From Aspidapion aeneum (Eukaryota > Arthropoda > Insecta > Coleoptera > Brentidae), in assembly GCA_963576565.1 (NCBI GenBank), contig OY755045.1:8471977-8535976 (forward strand): a stretch of DNA of 64,000 nt, in the 5' to 3' direction. The notes under the pieces were generated by a model. The model saw only the letters and a program-made list of their open reading frames with translations, was not told where the DNA came from and did no database searches. Position numbers and translations under genes: made by a program. Each line of letters begins with the position of its first letter. The stretch's first letter is position 1. Shown here one piece after another: positions 43,301 through 53,327 of this stretch.

Positions 43301-45879
43301 TAAGAAAGTGCGCCATTGTGGATTCGCCGATTCGATTTATTTTTAAGTTTTAATCAGAACTCATAATCAGCGACCTGACACACCCCAAAGTTTCGAATTT
43401 GTTGCAAATCGGTTCATAAATGGTAAAATCCGCAATTTTGGATCCGCCATTTTTATGTTTTTAAATTTAAGTAAAAAATTGTATTGAGTTAGGTACTTTA
43501 TGCGCCGCGATGTTTCAAGTTTGAGTCAAATCGGTATATAAATAACAAAGTGCGCCATTGTGGATTCGCCATTTCGATTTTTTTAAAGTTAGAAATCATA
43601 ATCAGCAACCTGAAACCTATTTTGTTTTTTTTTTAGGTTAAGTTAAAAATAATAATCAGAAACCTGCAGTTTTAGTTAGAACTCATAATGAGCGATCTGA
43701 AACACCCCAAAGTTTTGAGTTTGATGCATATTGGTTCACAAATGGGAAAGTCCGCCACTTATGATCCGCCATTTTGAGTTTTTTTAGACTAAGTTAAAAA
43801 TAATAATCAGCGACCTGAAAGATCGCAAAGTTCCGAGTTTGGTGCATATCGGTTGATAAATGTGAAAATCCGCCATTTTGGATACGCCATTTTATTTATT
43901 TATCTAATAAAAAAAATGTTGAATTGTATAAATCACAAAATCCCTAGTTGGAAAAGTTTGAAAAAAGTTATGATCAAACAAATAAACAAATTTATTATAT
44001 AAAACTGTTTAAACAATTGCCAATGGTAATATCATAAAAATCTCGCGGCGAATTGTCCTCGCGGCAAATCGGCCGCGGCGAATTGGCCCCGCGGTGAATC
44101 GGCCGCGACGAATTGTCCCCTACCCTCAGTACTGCTAAAATTAAAATTAGGCGGACAAATTAGCCGCGGTGAGTAGGCGGCGGCGAATTGTCCCATTCCC
44201 CCTGGTCACTATGCGAAACCCGAAATTTTTTTATTTTTTTAACATATACGTAATATTTTACGTATATGCTTTTTAAATGAAAGGCGTGTAGCGCTGGGGA
44301 GGGGGGGTTAGAGGTAAAAAATTGTGTGTACTGTTCGCAGCCAACGATAAAGACCGGCCATGGCGCGTTATAAGCAAGCCGGCGGTCACGTGATCTTAGG
44401 AGTCCCAGGATTCTTATTGTATTGCTTAATATATTATATGTTATTACACAATTTAAATAAATTAACAAAAAATTTTTGTTCTTTTACATGCAAAAATTGA
44501 AAAAAAATATTTTGTTGATATATGTGTTTATTATGAATAAAAGAACTGAATCTATAAAATAATAAATTATACAAAATTTGCACTCTAATATCTTCAGGTA
44601 CATATATTAGGTACATAATATTGTTAGTAACTTCAAATCTATACAAGTCTATCAAAATTCGACATATTAAACATAAGCTTTTAGTTTTTAATTTTTCTTT
44701 GAGTGTCATCATCTTTTCTGAGTTCTTATTCAAAGATTTATTAGAAGACACTAAATCATTGTGCATTTTAATAAAATTATTTAAAAATCTATACATGCCC
44801 TTAAACTAATTTTTTCAAGCTTTGACAATAGTTTTTCTCCACAAAAACACTCGCTAGAGTTATCTGAAGAAAAATTTTCAATATAAAACATTTCACAATA
44901 ATTTATTAAAAGAAACAACAGATTTTGTGAATAAGTGAGATGGTTCTCACATTCAATGAACTGAATCTAGTAGTCGTCAATAATTTTTAAAAAAATTACC
45001 CAGCACAAAGTTTAATATATATTTCATTAAAGTGTAAGTTAACTACCAACTCATGTTCTTTTAAAAGCTGTATCTTACTTTTTAAATATTTCACACTACC
45101 AGAGAGATTACTATCTGTTAACAATATTTTACAAATCAGTTTTTTAATATTGCGAGGGTGCGGAAGACATATTACCTTAGAATTGTAAATTGACGTGTAT
45201 GCACTGGATAACTGGATAAACAAAGATGAAGCCAACATTAAAGTGTATCCACCATATCTTTGATTCTCAGGTTACCTTTTCAAGAGACCTAATTGTTCAA
45301 TAAGAAATGACAACTAAACACATTTTTCACTCTCACTATCGAAAATGTCACTAAGGATGTCTATTACTTGATCAATCTTATCCAAGATCTTATCTTTTAC
45401 CACTTCTTTCCCATTTGCAACATATTAGGTTTCAGTTTTATAGTTGGACCGACAAGGAACAACACTAATTACACGTTCGCGGCATTGTTTATCTTATAGG
45501 TATTTTCTTTATAATTTACTCATTAGCTATTAATTATTTTAACGCAGCCCACTACAGTCTTTTTCATGGGCTGCATTATTTTAATAACTTTGATAAAATT
45601 CACATAAAATTCGTGCCCGAATTAAAAAAAAAATCGACGTAAACAAACATACCAAAACTGAAAACACACAGCCTCCTACGGTCACGTGAAATTTCCGCGC
45701 CCGGGCCGGTCTTTCTCGTGGGCTGCGATACTTACCATATGGTCTTTAGTGATATCATCTGTGAAAGAAATGGTACCACTTATGGTGCTGTCATCCTTAA
45801 CTGTCAGATCAAAGTCGTACTTGTTTTTTCCTACACTTTCGGAGCATTTTGCTATTGACAGGACTTTCACATATTTACC
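34309..45879 (-). CDS. Gene 2: ML/DUF1091-like paralogue with transposon-derived C-terminus
   Basis: Exons 45879-45736 (48 codons), 40313-40152 (54) and 34539-34309 (76 plus stop) are in phase 0 with GT/AG sites and no internal stops. Exon A reads GKYVKVLSIAKC...DDITKDHM, exon B VEISLIKKTFAGYVPYATFDF...WEKVRKNIQPP, exon C DTYTFTNFFLSRDELKFPFP...EEEEVACVDMEA. It is co-linear with gene 1 and clearly paralogous, with the same conserved first- and last-strand Cys. After DMEA the frame enters a MITE and adds 27 residues (WAHPRGGG...FLIYFLHI), ending in a hydrophobic stretch. Across the MITE, the original ending would have been five residues, as in gene 1. The signal-peptide exon upstream of 45879 was not found. 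Introns hold a satellite-bearing TIR element, a hAT element, hairpin-block elements, a foldback and a P-like element. Confidence 0.78.
34540..35900. repeat. Intron 2 of gene 2: dispersed repeat and a two-copy tandem repeat
   Basis: 34560-35080 carries members of the CCTTCCTA/AAACCGATTTT dispersed family. 35338-35750 holds two direct copies (period about 225 bp) of a segment starting AGTTACTTTGTAGTCCTCCC and including ATTCGCATAATTTTA and GCATACGCTTTCAGATT. Not coding. Confidence 0.75.
35908..38341. mobile_element. TIR-bounded element filled with about 12 tandem units of 169 bp
   Basis: The ends are inverted copies about 48 bp long (left 35908-35957, right 38292-38341) sharing ACTTGTAACTACTAGTCGCA and GGTACAAAATT. 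The interior is a head-to-tail array of 169-bp units (landmarks: CTAAAATTCGCTAAATGACG, GGCCCCACCATACTGCAACT). The first unit has an internal deletion, and one unit is interrupted by a LINE (37180-37626). The 169-bp period is not a multiple of three, so the repeated 65-residue minus-strand frames are not a protein. It lies in intron 2 of gene 2. Confidence 0.9.
37180..37626 (+). mobile_element. 5'-truncated jockey LINE insertion with 12-bp target duplication
   Basis: It begins AGAGATTTCAAAATAAAG, matches bases from about 3097 to the tail of the LINE at 2095-3542 almost exactly, and ends in an A-rich tail. ATGCCGTTTTTC flanks it at 37168-37179 and 37627-37638, and is part of the satellite unit. 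The frame 37212-37415 is the ORF2 C-terminus (NAPWYVRNSDLHRDL). Differences from the 2095 copy are few. Confidence 0.97.
38342..39213. other. Intron 2 of gene 2, no feature recognised
   Basis: AT-rich DNA with no supported gene or repeat. Confidence 0.4.
39222..39953 (-). mobile_element. hAT element (732 bp) with 8-bp duplication and transposase C-terminal remnant
   Basis: The ends are TAGGGTATCC and, inverted, TAGGGTATCC; TTTGAACA flanks both sides (39214-39221 and 39954-39961). Sub-terminal copies of GGTCCCGGGACT-like palindromes occur at both ends. On the minus strand about 39440-39590 reads PPSQRPIGESFLSGWRLFNK followed by LRLRLNDESLNALVALKSHF, the hAT C-terminal dimerisation region (family pattern P.S...ERVFS...L..KR..L). 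The catalytic part is missing, so it is a deletion derivative. Confidence 0.9.
40895..41275. mobile_element. Hairpin-block element, diverged subfamily 2
   Basis: Same layout as the 725-bp family but shorter: a hairpin opening CCTAACTAGTGCGGAAAGTG and closing GCAAGAGTTAGGTAC, then a body, then short hairpins ending CACTTTTACGCACGCCTGTA. The body has a perfect 52-bp tandem duplication (CATTTTTAATTTAATTGAGT... at about 41090-41193). It directly abuts the family-1 copy at 41276. Confidence 0.75.
41276..42024. mobile_element. Hairpin-block element, copy 2
   Basis: Near-identical to 14221-14945, with an extra TTTTTCCGCACTAGTGCGG block near its 3' end (41913-41945) that is also in copy 4. The micro-frame is intact at 41555-41499 on the minus strand. 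It lies in intron 1 of gene 2. Confidence 0.92.
42025..42494. mobile_element. Hairpin-block element, subfamily 3, reversed order
   Basis: A 359-bp body bounded by perfect inverted AATATTTTTTATACGACTG ends, with tandem GCGCACG-type words inside, is followed by a separate hairpin (42393-42494, GTTTGAAAACC...CTCTTTGCACA and inverse). This mirrors the hairpin-plus-body layout of the neighbouring elements in the opposite orientation. Confidence 0.6.
42530..44206. mobile_element. Foldback element (1.7 kb) with GC-rich ends and internal tandem units
   Basis: The arms (about 42530-42800 and 43915-44206) are inverted. The outer 120 bp consist of variants of GGCGAATTGTCCCC and CGCGGCGAATCGGCC; the inner arm contains ACCATTGGCAATTGTTTAAA. 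Between them are about four direct units of roughly 130 bp (AAAATGGCGGA, CATTTATGAACC, GCATCAAACTCGGAACTTT), then the same units inverted. GC-rich ends on an AT-rich body are unusual here. No transposase. Confidence 0.85.
44335..45728 (-). mobile_element. P-like DNA transposon remnant beside a splice donor
   Basis: The inverted ends match over about 33 bp (TCGCAGCC.ACGA.AAAGACC at each end). The minus-strand frames 45238-44996 and 44796-44434 are open but separated. The first contains SLFIQLSSAYTSIYNSKV, LPHPRNIKKLICKI and LHFNEIYIK, resembling the P-element/THAP9 region before the first catalytic aspartate (usual DEI..K), which is Asn here. Assignment is by pattern only. The element starts about 7 bp downstream of the exon A donor of gene 2. 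Confidence 0.55.
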
Positions 45880-46587
45880 CTTAAAAAAAACTTATTTATT
45901 ATAGTTGATGTTGTATTAAAGTGGCACCGTCATAGCTATGGTAAACCAAATTTTGCGGCAAAATCTATGTAAAGAAGCCTTAAAAAATTAGTGTTTCACT
46001 TTGTACATGCAATGTGCCGCTCGGGGTTTAATGTTCGGAGGATAAAACACTAATACATTTTAAAGGAGAGATGAAATAGGTACTTACCTAATAAATAAAG
46101 ATCCGAAACAGAAAAGAGGATCCAAAATTATATTAAAATGTGCGCAAATATTGATTTAGTTGCAAAAACGCTAATTTGTTTTGTAAAAAGGTCCGTCATA
46201 ATTTGTTTGATATAAACAGTCAAAACAACAACGTATAGAAAACGTCAAAGCCCGGCTTAATCAATAATATGTTCGTAAGAACCAGATAAGAGTATATATG
46301 TTCCTTTCTAATGAAATCGTTTAGAAGAAGACATCAATAAAAAGTAAGTAAAATGGTAAGCTAATGACTAATTATTGCAGTGCTTTATTTTGGGAATCAA
46401 TATCAATAAAAAAATTAAAGGAAGTGCGTGCCACTGTATGTACCCCTCTACTCCCTTTCCGCCCATCAAGGTTTTGATGACGCGGTGTCACTTTAATAGA
46501 ACATCAACTAATAGTTAGTTATTTTTAACTATAGGTATTTATAGCCCTCGATAGATTTTGATGGTTGTATTACACATCAGTGAAATG
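45880..46587. other. Upstream region of gene 2
   Basis: The missing signal-peptide exon could lie here or further upstream, but I see no convincing ATG-hydrophobic exon with a phase-0 donor. A donor-like GTAAGT on the minus strand near 46083 follows a TAG in the needed phase, so it is not a coding exon end. Confidence 0.4.
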
Positions 46588-46740
46588 CAGTGGCGCACCC
46601 AGAAATATGTCTTGGGGGGCCGGGGCAATATGATGCCGTATTTTATGCTATTTTATTTTATTTTTAATTCATGAAATGTGGACAATATCTAAAAATGGGG
46701 GGGGGCGGTCCTTAAAGCCCCCCCTCCTTGGTGCGTTCAT
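46588..46740. mobile_element. CAGTGGCG-family MITE
   Basis: The ends CAGTGGCGCACCCAGAAA and inverted ATGAACGCACCAAGG match the family at 34118 and 48454. The flanks share AAATG. It has internal G and C runs and no coding content. Confidence 0.75.
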
Positions 46741-47284
46741 GCAAATGTATCAAGGGCCTTTACGTTTAACTAGATATTTAAAAATTCGCTTTCTTGTGAA
46801 ACGTGAACAATCCCGATTTTTTTAAGTAAAAAGTTTTACATTTTTTATAAACATAGCTTTTTTAGAAAAATAAATGAATCCATGAGGGATCTGATACCTT
46901 CCTAGCTAGCCTATGAGCACACTTCAAGTGAAGCCATGATATTATGTCAACCTTAAGAACAGTTTTTTGTAAATGACTCAGAAACTAAAGCTCTTACGAA
47001 GTTTTTCATTCTAACACACAGAAGGCATTTTTAAAAAAATTTAATTGTCAAAAAACTGTCATTAGCATTAATGGATTTTGACCAAAATCCAATCAGCTCG
47101 TTAGAGTATCGAACACTATTTTATCTGAACATTTTATGAAACACACACACAGACATAGACAGACATCACGACGATATTGCTAAGATAGGTCAAAATACAC
47201 CCAAATAACATGTTTTCAGCTTTATAAAAAAATAAAAGTTCTTCAAAAATAATACTTTCTCTAGCCAATAAAACGCGGCCTGGG
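46741..47284. repeat. Dispersed CTTCCTAGC family, partial copy
   Basis: 46890-47230 contains GATACCTTCCTAGCTAGCC and GACAGACATCACGACGATAT, shared with 55345-55720 and, inverted, with 57208-57970. Non-coding. Confidence 0.65.
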
Positions 47285-48240
47285 ATGGAAAAAATCTGTA
47301 CCTATTAAAAAAAAATTATAAAAAAATATTAAAATATTTTTAACTGATTTTTTGTAACAAAATTATGAGTTTTAAAATGACAAATTTAGTAACATCGAAT
47401 ATTCATTGTGATTAGGACTAATTGTAATAAAAAGAACTTTTTGTTATTTTTTCCAAAAACAGTGTGGCGAAACAACCTTTGTATAAATTATAAATTTGAA
47501 TTTTTTTCAAAAAAATTAATTTTTGTGTTTTGCCTGCCTAAAATAGTTTTTATTCCACAAAATATGTTAATATTTACATCCTGTATCGAAAAAACAAAAA
47601 GGTTTCAATTGCATCATTAAAAGTTTTTTCAATAGCCAGCAATAGCAATGATGATTGCCAACTTTTACTTACCCCTGCATAAACCCCATAAAAGTAGGAA
47701 CAAGCCAGGAATAAAAAGAATCGGAAAGAACATTGCATATTTAGTTTTAAATGATATTGAAAATGAATTTATTAAAACACCGAATTTTATAAAAAAATGT
47801 TGATGATAATAATAATAATTACATCTATTTTTGTTAAATCCGGTACCTATACATACTTATTTTTTAAACGAATGTGACAATTTTTAACAAGAGCAGGAAA
47901 AGATGTTAAAAATCTAAACAACATTAATTAAAATAAATAATTGAGCGGGTTTTTACTTTTTTTTTAAATATTGCAACAGTGACGGATTCTGGGGGACAAG
48001 GGGGAATCCCTTCGGACATAAATCAGATTTTTTTTTTGAGGAAAAAGATACCAAATGCATGTACCACAATTTCATTCCATTTTTATTCAACGCAACTTTT
48101 TAAATAAAACAAAAAGATTTTATTTTCCAAAAAAATGTCTTATGTGTAGCTAAGTTTAAAAATCTTAAAATTATTAATAGGGAGTGTTTAAAGACCGACA
48201 ATGTGGGTCTTTAGTCAAAATGCTAAAGAGCCGACAATCT
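47285..48240. repeat. Dispersed repeat of about 940 bp, inverted partner of 26587-27526
   Basis: The sequence is closely the reverse complement of 26587-27526 (for example GACCGACAATGTGGGTCTTT, CTTACCCCTGCATAAACCCC, CCATAAAAGTAGGAACAAGC). A third, partial copy is at 21500-21960. No transposase recognised; short frames inside are not conserved. Confidence 0.85.
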
Positions 48241-48453
48241 TATGTCATTATAAACATTTCTGTTGGTTAAGTTAGGTTAGACTCTTTGTGTCTAGGTTTC
48301 AAAGAAATATTCAAAATGTTTTTAAGGCAGCAATTTGGAAATTATAAGTCGTTTATTAGTATATAGTTCTTTATCAAATCTATAAAAGATGGCCTTGGTA
48401 AAACAGCTGAGGATTAGAGACGCAAAATTACTTAAAAAACAAAGTCCCTAAAA

Positions 48454-48612
48454 CAGTGGCGCACCCAGGAATATTCCTGGGGGGGCGAAGCCTCATGATG
48501 TCGAATATTAAGCTATTTTTTGTGTTTTTTTCTGAAATATGTCGAAAATATGTAAAAAAATCTAAGGCTTGGGGGGGACCCGGGCCCCGCCCCCCTTCCT
48601 GGGTGCGCCCAT
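48454..48612. mobile_element. CAGTGGCG-family MITE with 8-bp flanks
   Basis: The ends CAGTGGCGCACCCAGGAA and inverted ATGGGCGCACCCAGG; flanks CCCTAAAA and GCCTAAAA (7 of 8). This shows the target-duplication rule used for the gene 2 insertion. Confidence 0.85.
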
Positions 48613-50429
48613 GCCTAAAAGGATAGAATGTGCTAATTCTGAATTAAAGTACTATTAAGTAACATACTGCTGCATCAAAGGTGTACGTACCGAGGCTATC
48701 TCAAAAGTTTACACTTTTGAAAAGGAACCTATAAGTTCTAATCTAGCAGTAAAAAACCTTTTTATTTTTTGTAACATGGAATTTACGAGTCAAATTTGGT
48801 GTCATCTGGGGGGGGGGAGGAGGTAAGGACACTCATCGTAAAGGCAAGCTTTATAGCAAGCGAAGCTAACGTCAGGCTTTCTATTTTTTGGTTATTATTT
48901 TTGACATGATTTCCTTGGTTTCGCATTGACGGTTCTGTTTTATTTTGAAGATGTTGTTCTACACAGTATGAAGTTACCTAAACTATTTATATTTATGTAA
49001 TTAGAATTAAAAAGTTATGCTGCAAGCTATCTTGAAACTGTATCAATAATAAATAGATCTTTAGACTGTGTTAAAACCACATGAAAACATGTCAAAAATT
49101 ATAACCAAAAAATAGAAAATCAGAGTTAGGCTTCGCTACCTGTAAAGCTTGCTTGACGATGAGTGACCTTAGGGGGGGGTCCTACGTAACTTAAGGACGT
49201 TCCTTAATAGGCAAAAAAGTTTTAAACAAAAGTTGTATAAACTTTTTTACTATAATGCTTTTATGTATTTTATTTTAATATGAGGTAATTTATGTTGATT
49301 TTTTTCCATGAAACCCTGTACATTTTTTGTCATGGTAATTTATCCCTTAGAACTAACTCCAACCGCTTTTAAACGCCACAACACTCCTTTACAATAACAC
49401 CCCCCCCCCCCCCCCTAAATTCCGGTTCATCCCTCCAAAAAGTTTCTCCAAGTCCCCAAATTATAGGCGTCCCAACCGTAGAGATCCCGGCGGGTCTTCT
49501 CCCAAAAAAACAACACGTAGAGATATACGGAGGGATGATAACTACACAAAAAAACAACTGCATGTGTACTGGACGTAAGTTAATGGTTTCTTTAACAATA
49601 TTGATATCGTCAAGACGTCAAGTCTGGGGGCACCTATCTAACTTTGGAATGAGCTACGAGACTCAAACTTTGCACAGTCGTAGATTTTCATAGAGTTAAC
49701 AACCCCTCCAAATTTCATGGACTTCCATAAAATAGTAAAGTAGTTACGAAATTTCAAAAAACGTCGAAATTGCCACTCACTCACTCATGTACAGATCATC
49801 AAAATTCCACTGTACTTCCGAACATGCTAGAAAGCTGAAATTTGGCAGACTGACAGAAATTATGACCAAACCCTTGGAAAAAGTCAAAAAACCCCAAAAT
49901 TCTAATTAACTCATACAACAACATAGCCCACTTCCAGAAACGCTAGAGAGCTGAGCTTTGGCAGACTGATAGTAACTTTGACGAAACTATAGGGAAAAAT
50001 TTTAAAACACCAAAATGTTAATTTACTTTCCTCCCCTATAAATGTAAAATTATGTAAAAGTAACATTGTCCACTTTCAGAAACGCTAGAGAGCTGAGCTT
50101 TGGCTGATAGTAACTATGACGAAACTATAGGGAAAAATTTTAAAACACCAAAATTTTAATTTACTTTCCTCCCTTATAAATGTAAAATTATGTAAAAGTA
50201 ACATTGCCCACTTTCAGAAACGCTATAGAGCTGAGCTTTGGAAGACTGAACTATAATAAAACTATAGGAACAAATTAAAAAACCTCAAAATTTTGAATAA
50301 GGCATTGCAAAAATTTTGAACAATACACTTATTGGAATAAAACCTGACCTTATTTTAAAATCGACCCTATGGTGACAGATTTACATATAAAAAGCAGCTG
50401 CTCTCTTTCAAAATTCGGCCGAAGACAAA
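48613..50429. repeat. Dispersed repeats, including three tandem units at 49925-50270
   Basis: 48760-49170 has an inverted pair (TAAGGACACTCATCGTAAAG...GAAGCTAACGTCAGGC and its inverse). 49640-50340 matches 23060-23600, with three units of about 130-140 bp built on CAGAAACGCTAGAGAGCTGA. No gene supported; the minus frame 49369-49563 spans a C run and is not credited. Confidence 0.6.
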
Positions 50430-51156
50430 ATAGTAGTTTACCTAACTAGTGCGGAAAGTGCCTCTTTTCCGCACGCGATTGCAGATGGCCAAATGACGCG
50501 ATAGCGGAGTTTGGCCAGCAATCAAGTGCGGAAAAGACACTTTACGCACGAGTTAGGTACACTATTTTTTCTATAAGCGTGAGGAAAAAACTAAAAATTA
50601 ATCAGAAAATTATTTATATTCAAAACGTTTGAATCAAATCAATTATTATTATTCACATTCTAGCGGCTTCTAGAACTGACTGGGGTAGATCTTCGTCCGA
50701 AGAATCCATTGAAAATCTGATTTTTTTGTTTGAAAAATTCAAAAGACGCTTGTATCTGCAAAATTGGCTGTGTTTTGACAGTTTGTTTGTACTTTGTTGC
50801 TATGGTGATTTAAGATGCCAAATCTAAAACCACTAGTGTTCATTGTTGTTTGACATTGACAATGACGATATTTATACCGGGGAGGTTTAAAACTTATAAT
50901 TTGAACCTATTTTACTGAAAACTTTATTTTATCGAAAATATTGAAAATATAGCAGAATTTTAGTCAATTTGAATATTTTTAGGATATTTCGTGTGCTAGG
51001 AAAGATACAAATGTATTTTGAACGGTCTAAATGTTATAGAACACCTAAAAATCGTAACAAATTTACTTTATTTTCCGCACTAGTGCGGAAAAGTGGCACT
51101 TTCCACACTAAAATGCGTGCAGAAAAGTGGATTTTTCCGCACGCTTATAGAAAAAA
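50430..51156. mobile_element. Hairpin-block element, copy 3
   Basis: About 727 bp, near-identical to the copies at 14221 and 41276, lacking the extra block of copies 2 and 4. The micro-frame MDSSDEDLPQSVLEAARM is intact at 50709-50653 on the minus strand. Confidence 0.92.
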
Positions 51157-51326
51157 GGTTTTTTCTTATTTTTCTTTCTTTAATTTCACTTGTTGTTTAA
51201 AGCATTTTATACTTGACACATCTGTTCACTTGCCTAATTTTTTTAGGATATTTTTACATTCCTAGCCTGCGTAGCAATGGCTAGAAAATGTATTATTTCC
51301 GACGAAAATTTTTGAAGTGTAAACTC

Positions 51327-52077
51327 TTGGAACAAGTCCTTAAAGTATGGAAGAGAAAATGCCAAAACATGGGAATTCCGTTGGACAAAACCACCTTGTA
51401 TACTTTATGTTTCGCCGATGATCAGATAGTAGTGACTCAGGATTATGACGACTTCGAATATATGTCACGAAAACTAATAGAAGAGTACAATAAGTGGGGA
51501 CTAGAAGTTAATCTCAATAAGACAGAGTATATGTGTATCGGTGGAATGAAACAGGATCTAATCTTAAATACCGGGCAGCGAATTCAGTCCTGTGATAAGT
51601 ATAAATACTTAGGTCTAAAAATTACAGATGACGGAACACTAGACAAAGCTATAAAAGATCGAAACGTACAAGGAAGAAAAGCAATAACTTTATTAAATGG
51701 AATAATTTGGGACCAAAGTATATTAAAACATAACAAAAAGCTTATATATAACACCATTGTAAAAAGTATTATTACATACGGCTCAGAAGTATGGCCAATC
51801 AAGGATAAAACAGAAAAAATGCTTTCCGCTACGGAGATGGACTATTGGAGAAGAGCAGCAGGAAATCAAAAAGAGAAAGAGTTACAAATCAAAGAATAAG
51901 AGAAACTATGACAGTGGGTGAACGTACTTTAGTGGATGATATAAGAACAAAACAACTGGTGTGGTACGGACCAAAACAAAGAATGAATGATGAAAGACTA
52001 CCTAAACAAATACTACAATGGAAACCAACTGACCGAAAAAAACGAGGACGGCCAAGGAGAAGCTGGAGAAGGAGAAC
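51327..52077 (+). pseudogene. RTE-like LINE reverse transcriptase, copy B
   Basis: The frame 51288-51899 and its +1 continuation give LEQVLKVWKRKCQ, the catalytic box CFADDQIVV, LGLKITDDGTLDKAI, ITYGSEVWPIKD and WRRAAG; a frameshift near 51870 is followed by GERTLVDDIRTKQLVWYG and GRPRRSW. It is closely related to copy A but keeps FADD. It is truncated at both ends and lies inside a dispersed repeat that is uninterrupted at 18340-18440. Confidence 0.88.
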
Positions 52078-53320
52078 TGAGCCGTCAGGCTCGGCAATGT
52101 AACGCTCATTCGGGTGAAGTCGGCTCGAGTCGATTCACTGTGAGAGGAACATTCAGCGAGCAGATATGATGATGCAGATGAAGGCCAGTATTATTAATTT
52201 CGCCTTGTGTTGAAGTTTACACTTCTGCTGTGTGGTATTAAGCAGACACATTTTTTTTTCTTGAGATAACACCGATAATTTGTTATTTGGGTCTGTTAGA
52301 AATGCCCCGTTTTGATCACCCTGTAAACTGTATCACTGTATATGCGTCCATAACCACGTGACAGTCGACCAGCGAGTTTTTGAGCGTAAATATTGCAGTA
52401 ATAAGTCACAGCAAGAAAGTTCGGTTGGTCTGCTGTAAAATACGGCCCTATATCGATCCCTTGACGTCGCGACGGCGACGGTAATTGAATTTGCGTGGTT
52501 GCCAAGTTGTGTGAAAAAACGTAAATTAATTTTTAAAACGAACGTGTAAAAAACAGCTTTTTACGTACTTATTTGTGTACGGAAAGTACCATTTGTTCGC
52601 ATTACGTGCGTGAAACCTTTTTTACCGCACACCGTGCCATACACAGGTAAAAAAATATATAAAATAATGAAAATACATTTTTAAAAACAAAGAAAACTTT
52701 TGATGTTTGGAAAAAGCAAGTTGGCGATTTTTACACTTTTTTAATTTTTTTTTTAAAGTTATGTATTAGAACAAGGGCAATAAGTGGAGATAAAAATAGT
52801 TTTTTAAAAAATTATGCGTATAATTTTTTTACACAAAACTATTTTTTTGGAAAAAACTTTTATAATATATTGAACGCAATGTTTTTCTTGATATTTTTTG
52901 TCAATATAATAAACATATTTAAAAAAATATTTTTTTTATATGTTTGTGGAGGTTTTTTTGAAAGCCTATATCTCCTTAACTTGTAATTTTATCGAAAAAG
53001 GAAATAATACATTTTTGGATCACAATTATAGCAATGATTACACAACCTAACCATCAATTATAGCTAAGTATTCAGGTGCAGGTGACAATTTTTTTTTTTT
53101 TGTAAAACATTTTTTCCTCCCACTACTCTAACTTTACAAATCCCATATATTTTTTCTTAGAAATAACCTTCTCTATCGCCTGCTGCACTATGGCTCCTAA
53201 GTTATCGGACACCCTGTATATATGTAAATTTTGAACTTTTTTAAAATTTTAAAAAATGTAAATTTCTTTTAGAATTTTTGAAATTTTTGTTGAAATTTAT
53301 AAAAACTTTAAAAATCATAT
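52078..53320. repeat. GAGCCGTCAGG repeat (uninterrupted copy), then AT-rich DNA
   Basis: 52078-52260 is the intact counterpart of the repeat interrupted at 18524. 52480-52640 has ACGTGCGTG/CGCACAC-type words reminiscent of the hairpin-block elements but no clear boundaries. The remainder shows no gene. Confidence 0.55.
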
Positions 53321-53327
53321 ATATTTA

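Noticed and set aside
46079..46108. GTAAGT on the minus strand as the end of the first exon of gene 2
   Set aside because: In the phase required by exon A the preceding codon is a stop and no hydrophobic leader precedes it.
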